Shown: positions 1-8,163 of the stretch, piece by piece
Position numbering within the stretch: the first letter of the stretch is position 1
Layout: each line of letters starts with the position of its first letter
DNA from: Sphingobacteriales bacterium
GTDB lineage: Bacteria > Bacteroidota > Bacteroidia > Chitinophagales > Chitinophagaceae
Length of the DNA: 64,000 nucleotides
NCBI GenBank assembly: GCA_023251235.1
Contig: JAHEZE010000001.1
Location: 1-64,000, forward strand
Direction of reading: 5' to 3'
Notes under the pieces: model-generated
What the model was told of the DNA's origin: nothing
Seen by the model: the letters and a program-made list of their open reading frames with translations, nothing else
Databases searched by the model: none
Translations under genes and position numbers: made by a program

Positions 1-320
1 GCGGGAGGGAGGAAAGTCCGGACAGCACAGAGCATTGTACCCCGCGAATAGCGGGGGTTCCGATTTATCGGAAACAGAAAGTGCCACACAAAATAACTAC
101 CCCGACTTGTCGGGGAAAAGATGAAAACGTAGGGTAAGAGCCTACGGTCTCTGTAAGTAATTACATAGAAGGGTAAACCTTACAAGTTGAAATGCCATGT
201 ATAGTATCGTTTGAGGGCTGCTCGTCCGAGATACAGGGTAGGCAGATTGATCCCGATAGGTAACTATCGGGGCAGATAAATGATAGCTCCCGACAAAATC
301 CGGCTTACAGGTTTGCAGCG
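1..320 (+). ncRNA. rnpB: RNase P RNA, 5'-truncated by window edge
   Basis: This is the catalytic RNA of RNase P, which removes 5' leaders from pre-tRNA. Bacterial class A landmarks are visible: GAGGAAAGTCCGGAC at about 9-23 (CR-I region), a central ACAGAAAG-type segment at about 73-82, GAGGGCTGCTCG near 213, and the closing AAATCCGGCTTACAGG at about 296-311, which matches the conserved 3' part of the core. The 5' strand of helix P1 lies before base 1, so the gene is incomplete. The 3' end is set just before the T-run at 321-327. The call rests on conserved-core recognition; a covariance-model search would confirm it. Confidence 0.93.
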
Positions 321-350
321 TTTTTTTATGTCCCGGAATTCCGGGACATA
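321..350 (+). terminator. T-run plus perfect 24-bp palindrome at end of rnpB
   Basis: A run of seven T (321-327) directly follows the rnpB 3' helix. Next comes a perfect 24-bp palindrome at 327-350 whose left half is TATGTCCCGGAA. It sits between the end of rnpB and the stop codon of the convergent gene at 352. The palindrome can fold on both strands and could stop transcripts from both sides; a short T-rich tract also follows at 351-358. Confidence 0.6.
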
Positions 351-351
351 A

Positions 352-963
352 TTATTTTAATAAGTTTCCGAGGTGTCCACCCAATTCCATCAGCCAGGCT
401 ATACCTAAATGAACGATCAGCCCGCCGATAATTGATCGGGTATTATATACTATAATACCGAGAAGTACTCCCCCAAAATAGGAACTGATACATTCACCCA
501 ATGGTTTTCCAAAATGAATAGTGCAGTAAAAACAAGCCATAGGAAGAATTGCATCCTTACCTGCAACTTTTACAAATGCCAGGATAAGAAATCCTCTGAA
601 AAATAGTTCTACTGAAATAAAATCAGTGCCGTAGGCAAGCTCATGTAGAAATTTATAAAGCCAGTTATTATCAACTTCTGACAAAACTCCCTGAACATTT
701 TTCATTTTTGGATACATGCTCAGAAAATCATTTTGTGTGGAAGCGGCAGCTATTAAAGGAACCATAATACATAACATGATTAAATATGGCTTCCATTTAA
801 AATTCTTAATCGTAAGACCAAAAAATGTTTCTTTATTATAAAATATTGACCACATAAAAAGAAGCATCATGATCAGCGTCATCAGTCTTGCAGGCCAGTA
901 AATGATTTGATTCCAATAATAATTCCAGGAGTCATTATCTGAAAGATGAATTTCTGTATTCAT
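352..963 (-). CDS. CPBP-family intramembrane protease, C-terminal catalytic part
   Basis: This 203-residue membrane protein carries the CPBP/CAAX-protease signature: a glutamate motif ELFFRG (E-x3-R) near residue 119, a histidine in FYCTIH near residue 150, and a distal histidine motif in IVHLGIAW. Several hydrophobic segments surround them. CPBP proteins are multi-spanning membrane peptidases whose substrates are often unknown. The reading frame upstream (991-1266) is in the same frame and separated only by a TAG codon at 991-993 and nine sense codons. The two pieces therefore look like one original gene interrupted by an amber codon. The internal ATG at 961-963 may or may not be used. The family call is firm; whether this piece is functional is uncertain. 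Confidence 0.82.
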   Translation of the reverse strand: MNTEIHLSDNDSWNYYWNQIIYWPARLMTLIMMLLFMWSIFYNKETFFGLTIKNFKWKPYLIMLCIMVPLIAAASTQNDFLSMYPKMKNVQGVLSEVDNNWLYKFLHELAYGTDFISVELFFRGFLILAFVKVAGKDAILPMACFYCTIHFGKPLGECISSYFGGVLLGIIVYNTRSIIGGLIVHLGIAWLMELGGHLGNLLK

Positions 964-990
964 GGCTATTTTCCATGAAAAAATTGCCGG

Positions 991-1266
991 CTAAATGATG
1001 ATCAGAAAAAATACAAGGCTGGTTTTAAAATAATTTTTACCTGAAAAAAGAAGATAAAATATATAAGGAAGACTGAAGGCAATTAAAAAAATTAAATAAC
1101 GGTTAAAGAAAGATACACTTACCGAGTGCTGCCTTTCGATGATTCTGTCAACTCCAAAATGAAAATTTATATAAATCAGTAAACTTACAAACAGCGTGCA
1201 GGTTGCAAGGACTTTTTTATTTATTTCCCCAAAATACCCTGAAATAAAGCTAAATATCTCTTTCAT
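991..1266 (-). CDS. N-terminal membrane part of the split CPBP protein
   Basis: This encodes 91 residues with two hydrophobic helices (about residues 20-36 and 55-90) and a basic N-terminus starting MKEIFSF. It ends at TAG (991-993) inside a hydrophobic stretch, an unnatural place for a membrane protein to stop. Reading on in the same frame gives PAIFSWKIA and then the start methionine of the catalytic piece at 963. From memory of the family, Chitinophagaceae CPBP proteins have this N-terminal layout continuous with the catalytic part. I read it as the 5' half of a gene with a nonsense codon. A true small membrane protein is the less likely alternative. Confidence 0.6.
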   Translation of the reverse strand: MKEIFSFISGYFGEINKKVLATCTLFVSLLIYINFHFGVDRIIERQHSVSVSFFNRYLIFLIAFSLPYIFYLLFSGKNYFKTSLVFFLIII

Positions 1267-1326
1267 GAAACCGGAAAATAAAGTTTTTTTACCCTTGAAT
1301 TAAACTTTTTTCTTTCAGTTCCTTCT

Positions 1327-2268
1327 ATGTTTACGTTACTATTTTTCCTTAACCCTTTTAAAACTATAACCGTGAAACTTTTCTCAATTAACCGTATCAG
1401 TATATTTGCAATAACCACTACGTTTTGCATTGTACTTTTCTCCTGTCAGAAAGATTTAAGCACTACTAATTCAAACACTGTAACAGAAGCACAGACTACT
1501 GCCTATTCTGAAGAAAGCACAGTAGCAGAAGCCAGCTTTGATGATGCGGACGATGTTGCTTCTACAGCGGCTGAAGAAGAAGGCAATGCAAGCCAGTTTG
1601 GTATTAACGGCCGGGAATTTCACCCATTATTTACTGAATTGCGTGGTGCCATCGGCGATTGTGCTACCATTACAATTCTTCCGAATGACAGTACCTATCC
1701 AAAAAAGATCACAATAAATTTTGGAGATAGTTGTGTTGGGCGTGATGGTAAGGTTCGTTCCGGTATTATCATGATTTATCTTACAGCTCCTTTACGCAAA
1801 CCAGGTTCTGTAGTAACTACCATCTTTGATAATTATCATGTTAATCATGTGCATCTTGAAGGAACTAAAGTAATCACAAACCTAAGTGATTCTACCGCTC
1901 GAATTTGGAGTGTTAAGATTGTGGGTGGTAAAGTGACTTTCCGCAATGGAAGAGGATACAGTTATGAAAGTATAAAGTATAAAAAGCAGGTTGCCGGAAT
2001 GGATACAAAGATTTGCCGTGATGATGTGTATGAAATTCAGGGCCGCTCTTCAATAGTATTTAATAATGGCACAACAATTGATATCAATACAGAAACACCG
2101 CTTGTAAAAAAAGTAGCTTGCCCATGGATCAGTGATGGAACGTTAAAGATTAAAATTAATGACAGGATATTGTTCCTTGATTATGGAGCTCCTAATAATG
2201 GTGATTGTGATAATAAAGCCCTGCTGACCTGGAATAACGGCGCTAATCAAAAACTAATTGAATTATAA
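1327..2268 (+). CDS. putative lipoprotein, unrecognised family
   Basis: This encodes 313 residues. A hydrophobic segment ends in the lipobox LFSC (Cys about residue 40), followed by QKD and a Ser/Thr/Glu/Asp-rich linker to about residue 90, which suggests a lipid-anchored protein with a flexible tether. The rest is predicted beta-rich and contains a few cysteines (GDCATI, GDSCVG, KICRDD, KVACPW, NGDCDN) that could form disulfides in the periplasm or at the surface. The N-terminus before the signal sequence is long; an in-frame GTG at 1372 would give a more usual lipoprotein signal. I do not recognise a characterised family. It has no obvious operon partner and ends at a strong terminator. Confidence 0.75.
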   Translation: MFTLLFFLNPFKTITVKLFSINRISIFAITTTFCIVLFSCQKDLSTTNSNTVTEAQTTAYSEESTVAEASFDDADDVASTAAEEEGNASQFGINGREFHPLFTELRGAIGDCATITILPNDSTYPKKITINFGDSCVGRDGKVRSGIIMIYLTAPLRKPGSVVTTIFDNYHVNHVHLEGTKVITNLSDSTARIWSVKIVGGKVTFRNGRGYSYESIKYKKQVAGMDTKICRDDVYEIQGRSSIVFNNGTTIDINTETPLVKKVACPWISDGTLKIKINDRILFLDYGAPNNGDCDNKALLTWNNGANQKLIEL

Positions 2269-2305
2269 CCCGGATGGTGGTAAGCAAAAGTTCCCTTTGA
2301 ATAAG

Positions 2306-2338
2306 AAAGTCCTCCTTTATGGAGGATTTTCTTTTTTT
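2306..2338 (+). terminator. rho-independent terminator after the 1327-2268 lipoprotein gene
   Basis: A stem of ten pairs, AAAGTCCTCC (2306-2315) with GGAGGATTTT (2321-2330), closes a five-base loop and includes one G-T pair. It is followed by CTTTTTTT. This is a standard intrinsic terminator for the plus-strand gene, and the A-rich left side may also serve the convergent gene ending at 2366. Confidence 0.85.
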
Positions 2339-2365
2339 GAGAAAACCAGATACTATCATGCAAAT

Positions 2366-3364
2366 TTATTTAGAGAGAATAATCATTGTTAAACCTGAGA
2401 TGTACAGTAGCAGCATAATATTCAACAAGGGTTTAGTGCCAGCCGGGGCTTTAGCAAATTCTTTCCAAACATAAATACCCCAAAGCGCAGCCACCACTGT
2501 TGCTCCCTGGCCTAATCCATATGAAACTGCCGGGCCTGCTTTACCGGATGCGATAATGCTTAATGACATGCCTACACTCCATATTGCACCACCTAAAATA
2601 CCAATCAAATGATCTTTTATTTTTCCTTTAAAATAATCGCCAAAGGAAACAGGCATGCCTTCAAATGGTTTTTTCATTTGTATCGTATTGAATAAAAAAC
2701 TACTGGTTACAACCCCGATTGCAAAAAACACTAATGCCGTGTATGGGGTAAGCTTTCCAATTTCCGGCATATTGAAATTGGTAGTCATTGAACCTGCAAC
2801 ATATTTATAAAATAACCCCATTAAACAACCGCTTACTATTGAAAGGATCAAACCTTTTTCTGAAACTTTTAGAGTTGATTGTGATTTTAATTTTTGATAG
2901 GCTCTTGCGTTTAAAATGATTGCCAATGTAATCAAAGCAACACCGCCAAATATTAACATTGCATTTCCCTGGGGTACTGAAATATAATTTACTATTACAC
3001 CCAATACCAGGGCGATACCAATACCAACAGGAAAAGCAACAGACATACCGGCAATGCCAATGGCCGCTACCAGCAGAATATTGGCTAAATTAAAAATTAC
3101 ACCGCCAATAAAAGAAGATACCATATTGCCGGTATTTGCCTGTTTTATATCATCCAGAAAAGCTCTGCCTTCAATTCCATTGCTTCCTAACGTAAAAGCT
3201 AAAAGCAAAGTGGTTATCAAAATTCCTAAGACATAATCCCAATAAAACAGTTCGAACCGCCAGGTTTTGGTTGTAAGCTTTGTTGTATTGGCCCACGATC
3301 CCCAGCAAAGCATGGTGATGACACAAAGCAATATGGCTAAGCCGTAATTTTCTACAATAAACAT
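2366..3364 (-). CDS. GRP/DMT-superfamily sugar permease
   Basis: This 332-residue inner-membrane protein has about ten hydrophobic helices and begins MFIVENYGLAILL. It resembles the glucose/ribose porter and RhaT-like branch of the drug/metabolite transporter superfamily: an N-terminal CWGSWAN motif, internal repeat symmetry, and GLGQGATVVAALWGIYVWKEF near the C-terminus. It follows rbsK by 26 bp on the same strand, so uptake of ribose or a related pentose is the natural inference. I chose the ATG at 3362-3364. A longer frame opens at 3493, but its first 43 codons overlap rbsK and encode a hydrophilic, Cys-rich stretch with no membrane character. Confidence 0.85.
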   Translation of the reverse strand: MFIVENYGLAILLCVITMLCWGSWANTTKLTTKTWRFELFYWDYVLGILITTLLLAFTLGSNGIEGRAFLDDIKQANTGNMVSSFIGGVIFNLANILLVAAIGIAGMSVAFPVGIGIALVLGVIVNYISVPQGNAMLIFGGVALITLAIILNARAYQKLKSQSTLKVSEKGLILSIVSGCLMGLFYKYVAGSMTTNFNMPEIGKLTPYTALVFFAIGVVTSSFLFNTIQMKKPFEGMPVSFGDYFKGKIKDHLIGILGGAIWSVGMSLSIIASGKAGPAVSYGLGQGATVVAALWGIYVWKEFAKAPAGTKPLLNIMLLLYISGLTMIILSK

Positions 3365-3390
3365 ATAATTGGTTTTAGGTGAAGATGAAA

Positions 3391-4296
3391 TTAAAAGCTC
3401 AATTCTTTTCTGTAAGGTACAGATGCCTGGGCCCCCATCCTGGTTACAGAAATGCTTGCAGCCTGCACCGCAAATTGAATGGCCTTTTCCCAATGCATTT
3501 TTTCAGTAATAGCAACTGATAATGCCCCACTGAAAGTATCGCCTGCAGCAGTTGTATCCAAAGCTTTTACCTCCGGCGCATTTATTTTTATCACTTCATT
3601 TTTGTTTTTAAAATAAGCACCCTGCTTGCCTAAAGTGATAATTATATTTTGTACCCCCTTGCTTAAAAAAACATTGGCAGCTTGTGAAGCAGTTGATTCA
3701 TCCTCTACTTTTATACCAGTAAGAAATGCTGCTTCCGTTTCATTTGGTGTAATCAAAAATAAACCATTCAGCAATTCATCATCCAACAGTTGTGCCGGTG
3801 CAGGATTGAGAATTAATTTTTGTCCATTTGCTTTCGCTCTTTTAGCGACGGCTTTAATTGTTTCCATTGGAATTTCCAATTGCATTAAGATAATTTCTGC
3901 TTTGGCAATATCTTTAACTTTTTCAATATCAGCGGACAACAAATTTGCATTGGCACCGGGAGCCACCACAATACAATTCTCTCCTTCTTCATTTACTATA
4001 ATTAATGCAATGCCGGATGGGTTTCTTTCATCTAGAAAAACAAAATCAGTATTGATATTTTCTTTATTCAAGCCATCAATGGTTTGTTTTCCAAAAATAT
4101 CATTTCCTACTTTGGCAACTAACGTAACATTACCTCCTAACCTTGCAGCTGCTACAGCCTGGTTGGCGCCTTTGCCGCCGGCATTCATAAAAAAAACACC
4201 CCCTAATTTCGTTTCACCGGGCAGGGGAAGCATGTCTGTTTTTACTACCATGTCGGTGTTAGCGCTGCCAATTACAATTATTTTATTTGTATACAT
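3391..4296 (-). CDS. rbsK: ribokinase (PfkB family)
   Basis: This enzyme phosphorylates ribose to ribose-5-phosphate in the cytosol using ATP. The 301-residue product has the family length. Motifs: N-terminal IVIGSANTDMVV, the GGKGANQ sugar-binding motif at residues 40-45, and the C-terminal DTTAAGDTFSGAL signature containing the catalytic aspartate of the anion hole. The ATG at 4294-4296 gives the canonical N-terminus; the frame stays open to 4383 but the extra 29 residues have no counterpart in the family. It forms a two-gene unit with the downstream permease, so import and phosphorylation are probably coupled. Other PfkB sugars cannot be excluded, but the motifs fit ribokinase best. Confidence 0.92.
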   Translation of the reverse strand: MYTNKIIVIGSANTDMVVKTDMLPLPGETKLGGVFFMNAGGKGANQAVAAARLGGNVTLVAKVGNDIFGKQTIDGLNKENINTDFVFLDERNPSGIALIIVNEEGENCIVVAPGANANLLSADIEKVKDIAKAEIILMQLEIPMETIKAVAKRAKANGQKLILNPAPAQLLDDELLNGLFLITPNETEAAFLTGIKVEDESTASQAANVFLSKGVQNIIITLGKQGAYFKNKNEVIKINAPEVKALDTTAAGDTFSGALSVAITEKMHWEKAIQFAVQAASISVTRMGAQASVPYRKELSF

Positions 4297-4398
4297 TTTT
4301 TGTTGTTTATCTGAAAAGATGTTAAAACAGTAGAATGCAATAGAATGTAAAGCCTCTTTACGGATAGCTCTATTGTGGTCCAAATCTCACACTCACCA

Positions 4399-4437
4399 AA
4401 AAGCCCCAAATGATCATTGGGGCTTTTATTTTTCCCT
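4399..4437 (-). terminator. hairpin terminator downstream of the YqaE-like gene
   Basis: A stem of AAAAGCCCCAA with TTGGGGCTTTT (about 4399-4427) is flanked by T-runs on both strands. It lies after the stop of the minus-strand gene at 4445 and before the rbsK promoter region, so it isolates rbsK transcription from the gene upstream. Confidence 0.82.
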
Positions 4438-4444
4438 GTTAATA

Positions 4445-4855
4445 TTAAATACTATCAGTTACAACCAGCAACGCATAGATAATGCCCGGTAGAAGACCAA
4501 GAATCCATAATAATATACTTAACCAGAACTTTCCATTGACTTCACCCTGATGAAGATAAACTGCTAAAGGTGGTAAAAGAATAGCAAGAATAATAAGAAC
4601 TACTTCATCTACTTTAGCTGTTCTTCCTGCTTTTTTTTCCAGTTTCAGATGTTTTATTTCCAGTTTTACATTCCGGATACGTTCTTTTCTTTCATTTTTT
4701 GACAAACTCCTGAATTCAGCTTTAGCGGCATTGATTATTGAAGGGTCAGGTTCTGCAGTTTTATTTTTTACCGGTAATACAATAGCTCCATACGAAAAAG
4801 AACCCATTGAAAGGCTTAGTGATATTAGTAACAGGTAGCCAACTATTTTTTTCAT
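4445..4855 (-). CDS. YqaE/Pmp3-family membrane protein with signal peptide
   Basis: This encodes 136 residues. The C-terminal half (about 83-132) is a Pmp3/YqaE (UPF0057) proteolipid domain: two hydrophobic helices with LAILLPPLAVYLHQG and LLWILGLLPGIIYALLVV. The N-terminus has a signal-peptide-like helix (1-23), then a linker and a very basic, heptad-like segment (about 45-78) rich in Lys, Arg and Glu. Classical Pmp3 proteins are only about 50-60 residues long; the signal sequence plus charged coil is an extension I have seen mainly in Bacteroidota homologues. The family has been linked to membrane potential and stress, but the role here is unknown. Confidence 0.85.
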   Translation of the reverse strand: MKKIVGYLLLISLSLSMGSFSYGAIVLPVKNKTAEPDPSIINAAKAEFRSLSKNERKERIRNVKLEIKHLKLEKKAGRTAKVDEVVLIILAILLPPLAVYLHQGEVNGKFWLSILLWILGLLPGIIYALLVVTDSI

Positions 4856-4907
4856 TTGTATAAAAATTTAGATTGTTAATTAATAAAATCTGGTAAATAG
4901 AAATAGT

Positions 4908-6056
4908 TTATTTGGAAATAGTCTGGTCAACATAAGCGGATATCCAACCTACCTGCCCGTTTTTTACAAGATAAAACTGTTTTGTTTCATAGATGGATAC
5001 AAATTGCCGCATGATCTTTAATAGAAGCCCCGAACCGGCCATCAATGATTTTTGATCAAATACCCCATGAACTGTTTTTACCGCTTTTCTTATTGCTGCT
5101 TTTTCACTTTCATCCGATGAAATATTTACCAGGTTGGTTTCTGAATAGCTGGCATAATTGGAATAAATCTTTTCACTGAATTTTATTACTTCATCAAAAG
5201 TGACAGGTATTACAGAGTTATCAATAAGCTCAGGATGGGAGAGGGTGGCCACTGCCCATGCTATACCGCCACTAAATGCTATATAGTCACTTAATGGATA
5301 TGCACCGCTGGAATTTACTGCATAAATGATTTCTGAATTCTCTGCACCGGCCAGTACTCTGCTCATTTGCTTGCTGAAATTGGGCAGGCTTTTTTCATCA
5401 CCACACATTTTGTCAGTTGCATTTGCTGTGCTTTTAGTTCCCCAATTCAGTTGAAAAAGATAAAATTCTTTTGTATTACCATAAGGGAAATATCCACCTT
5501 TGGTATTTCCACTTCCTATATCTATTAAGAATGTATTATACCTTCTTGCTTCCGGCACAATTCCCAGGTGTGATAAAAATGCCTCCTGCCGTACATCAAT
5601 GACAATTACCGGTCTGTCTGGTTCATTTATTTTTATTTTAAAGGAATCAATGAGGTTGTTGATCCAGTTTGTTTTTTCCTCTTTATCCGCCTGCATTTTA
5701 ACTCCGCTGCTGATCATCGTAAAAATTTTCTTGTTGGGAATTTTGTAAACTTTTTCTGCAGTCATATACAAATTGTAAAGCCCTTCCAGTGTTGCAGAAA
5801 ATGTTGGTGGAGTAAAAGAAATAAAATCAGTATTAATGGATGTGTCTTTTAGAATATTAAATGCCCCGTTTGTCTGGGCATTTTTTCCTATTTCCACCAT
5901 GCTCATTTTTACGCCTTTTGAGCCAACTTCTATACCGGTATAAACGGTGGAATTGTTGTATTTAAGTTTAAAACTTGTTTGTGCATGTATGAAAGAGAAA
6001 CAAATCAATAGAAGACACATAACAAGTGTACGGCGATTTACAAGGATATGGTACAT
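4908..6056 (-). CDS. exported Ppx/GppA-like (ASKHA-fold) protein
   Basis: After a signal peptide ending near FIHAQ, the product shows the actin-like ATPase pattern of exopolyphosphatase/guanosine-pentaphosphatase proteins. A PHOSPHATE-1-like strand GIEVGSKGVKM lies near residues 60-70 (numbered from the longer start at 6113), a second phosphate loop LIDIGSGNTKGG near 195-206, and an adenosine-like motif AFSGGIAWAVATL later. A Ppx/GppA protein sent to the periplasm is unusual, because known members are cytosolic. The start at 6056 (MYHILV) places the signal peptide at the N-terminus; a start at 6113 adds 19 hydrophilic residues. Enzymatic activity, on polyphosphate for example, is inference only. 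It stands alone, with 116 bp or more to its upstream neighbour. Confidence 0.68.
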   Translation of the reverse strand: MYHILVNRRTLVMCLLLICFSFIHAQTSFKLKYNNSTVYTGIEVGSKGVKMSMVEIGKNAQTNGAFNILKDTSINTDFISFTPPTFSATLEGLYNLYMTAEKVYKIPNKKIFTMISSGVKMQADKEEKTNWINNLIDSFKIKINEPDRPVIVIDVRQEAFLSHLGIVPEARRYNTFLIDIGSGNTKGGYFPYGNTKEFYLFQLNWGTKSTANATDKMCGDEKSLPNFSKQMSRVLAGAENSEIIYAVNSSGAYPLSDYIAFSGGIAWAVATLSHPELIDNSVIPVTFDEVIKFSEKIYSNYASYSETNLVNISSDESEKAAIRKAVKTVHGVFDQKSLMAGSGLLLKIMRQFVSIYETKQFYLVKNGQVGWISAYVDQTISK

Positions 6057-6229
6057 GGGTAGTAATTTATTCCCTGTGAAATTACTTAATAGATTTTCCT
6101 TTTGATCTTTCAAAATTACCCTGACTGTTAACTGTGAATAGAATGTGCTTAAAATTTTAGGATATTTTTTTGAATTTCCTTTTTTATAAAATGATTTTCT
6201 TGTTTCATCAAAATTGATTCAGAGTTAAA

Positions 6230-7393
6230 TCAGTATATCTCCAGTTCATCTTTGGAAACCAGTTTGGGAAATAAGTGGTGTGGTTCTGTCTGGTACCAAA
6301 ACACAACAGAACTAATATTCGATTGCTGAACCAGGTAGCGACCACCACTTTTCCACCCAAGATCCTGAATGGTTACTTTTAAATCTTTATCAAACCGGAT
6401 GGGATCCATGATATGCCAGCGGTACAAGCCAAATCGTTGCATCACTCCGTAATGTCCATCACCCCGGATCACCTGGTGAAGTCCTGTATAAGCTGTGGAG
6501 AATTCAGTGTAATCGGTTGTTTCTATACCAGCCGCATTTTTCTTTCTTGTATCAAAATCATAAGAGCCACAGAAATAATCTTCGGTTCCTGTTCCATTGA
6601 CTGTTGGGAATTTCGAATCTCCATCCATATAAAATTTAATTTCTCCTTCGCCCCACCATCCGTTATTTTGTACTCCCCATGCTAAATATGTGCCTACATA
6701 TTGTCCTTTTCCCTGAATGCTGTCCACCAGAGTATAAACTCCTCCCTGTGTTGGATTCTTTTTTCTGAACTGTGCATGAAAATAAGCTGCATCATCGGGT
6801 ACTTCTGTAAGAGTATAGTCAATCTGATAATATACCGTCATGTTTTCAACATTAATATTTGTCATAGTGATCCTGCATTTTTTTCTGAAAGGCATTGACC
6901 AATAGCAATTAAATGCACTGCCTGGATTAATAGTTACCGGCAGCGAATTAAGATGCGCATACGAGCCCCATCCGGCCCCAAAAAAATCACCGACGGGAAC
7001 TTCTATCGAAGGTTCTTTTTCGTCATCCCAATAAAAACGTAGTATGGAAAATCTCCAGTTGCCGGTAGGGGTCATCCAGATATGTTGTATGGCGCCGGGG
7101 CCGGTTATATCAGCAAGAGTAAAAGTTTCTCCTGCTTTAATATTAATAAAGGGATTCACTTTCCAGCTTTGGCCCAACTCCCTTGCACTATATTTAGCGC
7201 TGCCATTTTCAAGTGTTGCCATGCCGCCTTTACCGGGTTCGCCGGTCAGATTCTCAGGACTGATGGATCTTGTTTTTGCATCACTTAACCGGTAAAGATT
7301 ACCAAGGTTCATATCAAGACCATTGAACTTTGATGTCTTTTGAGAAAACGAGTAAGAAGAAATAAAAATAAGTGCGAATAATAACTTTTTCAT
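6230..7393 (-). CDS. GH172 (DUF2961) family glycoside hydrolase, exported
   Basis: This 387-residue protein has a signal peptide (MKKLLFALIFISSYSFSQ) followed by a complete DUF2961 domain. Visible family features: GAIQHIWMT near residue 103, FYWDDEKEPSIEVPVGDFFG near residues 124-143, and GTGTEDYFCGSYDF near residue 271, with the Glu/Asp pairs conserved in GH172. GH172 members are jelly-roll trimeric or hexameric enzymes acting on alpha-fructofuranosyl or arabinofuranosyl linkages; the substrate here cannot be read from sequence. It lies alone between terminators, so it is probably a periplasmic sugar-processing enzyme outside a recognisable polysaccharide locus. Confidence 0.88.
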   Translation of the reverse strand: MKKLLFALIFISSYSFSQKTSKFNGLDMNLGNLYRLSDAKTRSISPENLTGEPGKGGMATLENGSAKYSARELGQSWKVNPFINIKAGETFTLADITGPGAIQHIWMTPTGNWRFSILRFYWDDEKEPSIEVPVGDFFGAGWGSYAHLNSLPVTINPGSAFNCYWSMPFRKKCRITMTNINVENMTVYYQIDYTLTEVPDDAAYFHAQFRKKNPTQGGVYTLVDSIQGKGQYVGTYLAWGVQNNGWWGEGEIKFYMDGDSKFPTVNGTGTEDYFCGSYDFDTRKKNAAGIETTDYTEFSTAYTGLHQVIRGDGHYGVMQRFGLYRWHIMDPIRFDKDLKVTIQDLGWKSGGRYLVQQSNISSVVFWYQTEPHHLFPKLVSKDELEIY

Positions 7394-7505
7394 TACAGTA
7401 GTTTTTTAAGTAATGAGAAAGTTAATGAAAAGTTTATTATCTCTTTCAAAATATCAGGTAAAAGAGAAAATGAAAGTGGAAGTGGAAGCAATTAGCCTAG
7501 TATAT

Positions 7506-7537
7506 AAAGTGCGACAGTATTTCAACTACCGCACTTT
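7506..7537 (-). terminator. terminator downstream of yceI-like gene
   Basis: AAAGTGCG (7506-7513) pairs with CGCACTTT (7530-7537) around a 16-base loop. It lies just past the stop codon at 7544 on the minus strand, and T-rich tracts flank it on both sides. Confidence 0.65.
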
Positions 7538-7543
7538 TTTATA

Positions 7544-8089
7544 TTAAGCTTCCACAGGAACTTCTTCTGCTAATTGAACCTCGGCTAATAACTTTACTTC
7601 ATCACTTACCAATACACCGCCACCTTCTGTAACGACATTCCACACCAGGCCAAAATCTTTACGGCTGATTTTGCCATGCAGGCTAAAAGCTGCTTTTTTA
7701 TTTCCCCATGGATCTTTTACAAGGCCCCCAAACTCCACATTCAATGTAATTTCTTTTGAAAAACCTCTGATGGAGAGATTACCTGTAAGCTGATAGCTGC
7801 CATCAGCTTTTTTTGTAAAACCGATAGAATTAAAAGTCAATTCCGGAAATTTTTCGATTTCAAAAAAATCTTCACCAGCCAGGTGCTGATCCCTTTGCTC
7901 GCTACCTGTTGTTAACGACTTCATATCTGCTGTAAAACTGATTTTAGCATCACTGAAGTCTTCTTTACTTGTTTTTACTGAACCGCTGAAGCTTTTTAAA
8001 TTCCCGGTAACAGTGGTTACCATCAGGTGTTTTACTTTAAATTGAACTTCGCTGTGCGAAGCGTCAATGACCCATTTTGTAGTTGCCAT
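7544..8089 (-). CDS. YceI-family lipocalin-like protein
   Basis: This 181-residue protein is a complete YceI domain: WVIDASHSEVQFKVKHL at the N-terminus, FPELTFNS near residue 82, a GNLSIRG turn near residue 103, and KDFGLVWN near residue 144. YceI proteins form a beta-barrel that binds polyisoprenoids or similar amphiphiles. No signal peptide is present, so this version is probably cytosolic, unlike the periplasmic E. coli YceI. It lies 74 bp downstream of a MarR regulator on the same strand. A TTTGTTACAACAAA dyad in the gap matches the palindrome before marR, so joint control is likely. Confidence 0.9.
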   Translation of the reverse strand: MATTKWVIDASHSEVQFKVKHLMVTTVTGNLKSFSGSVKTSKEDFSDAKISFTADMKSLTTGSEQRDQHLAGEDFFEIEKFPELTFNSIGFTKKADGSYQLTGNLSIRGFSKEITLNVEFGGLVKDPWGNKKAAFSLHGKISRKDFGLVWNVVTEGGGVLVSDEVKLLAEVQLAEEVPVEA

Positions 8090-8132
8090 AATTGTGTTTG
8101 TTTAAATGTTAAATATTTATGTTAAGACGAAT

Positions 8133-8146
8133 TTTGTTACAACAAA
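8133..8146 (-). promoter_or_regulatory. candidate MarR operator upstream of yceI
   Basis: TTTGTT and AACAAA arms separated by two bases form a dyad 44 bp upstream of the yceI start. It shares arms TTGTT..AACAA with the perfect palindrome before marR (8645-8656). Two copies in the two promoters of one regulator-target pair support an operator; binding is inferred. Confidence 0.6.
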
Positions 8147-8163
8147 TATTTTATCAAAAAAAA

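Noticed and set aside
3365-3493. Longer N-terminus for the sugar permease
   Set aside because: The extra 43 codons overlap the 3' end of rbsK and encode a hydrophilic Cys-rich stretch; the ATG at 3364 starts the first membrane segment.
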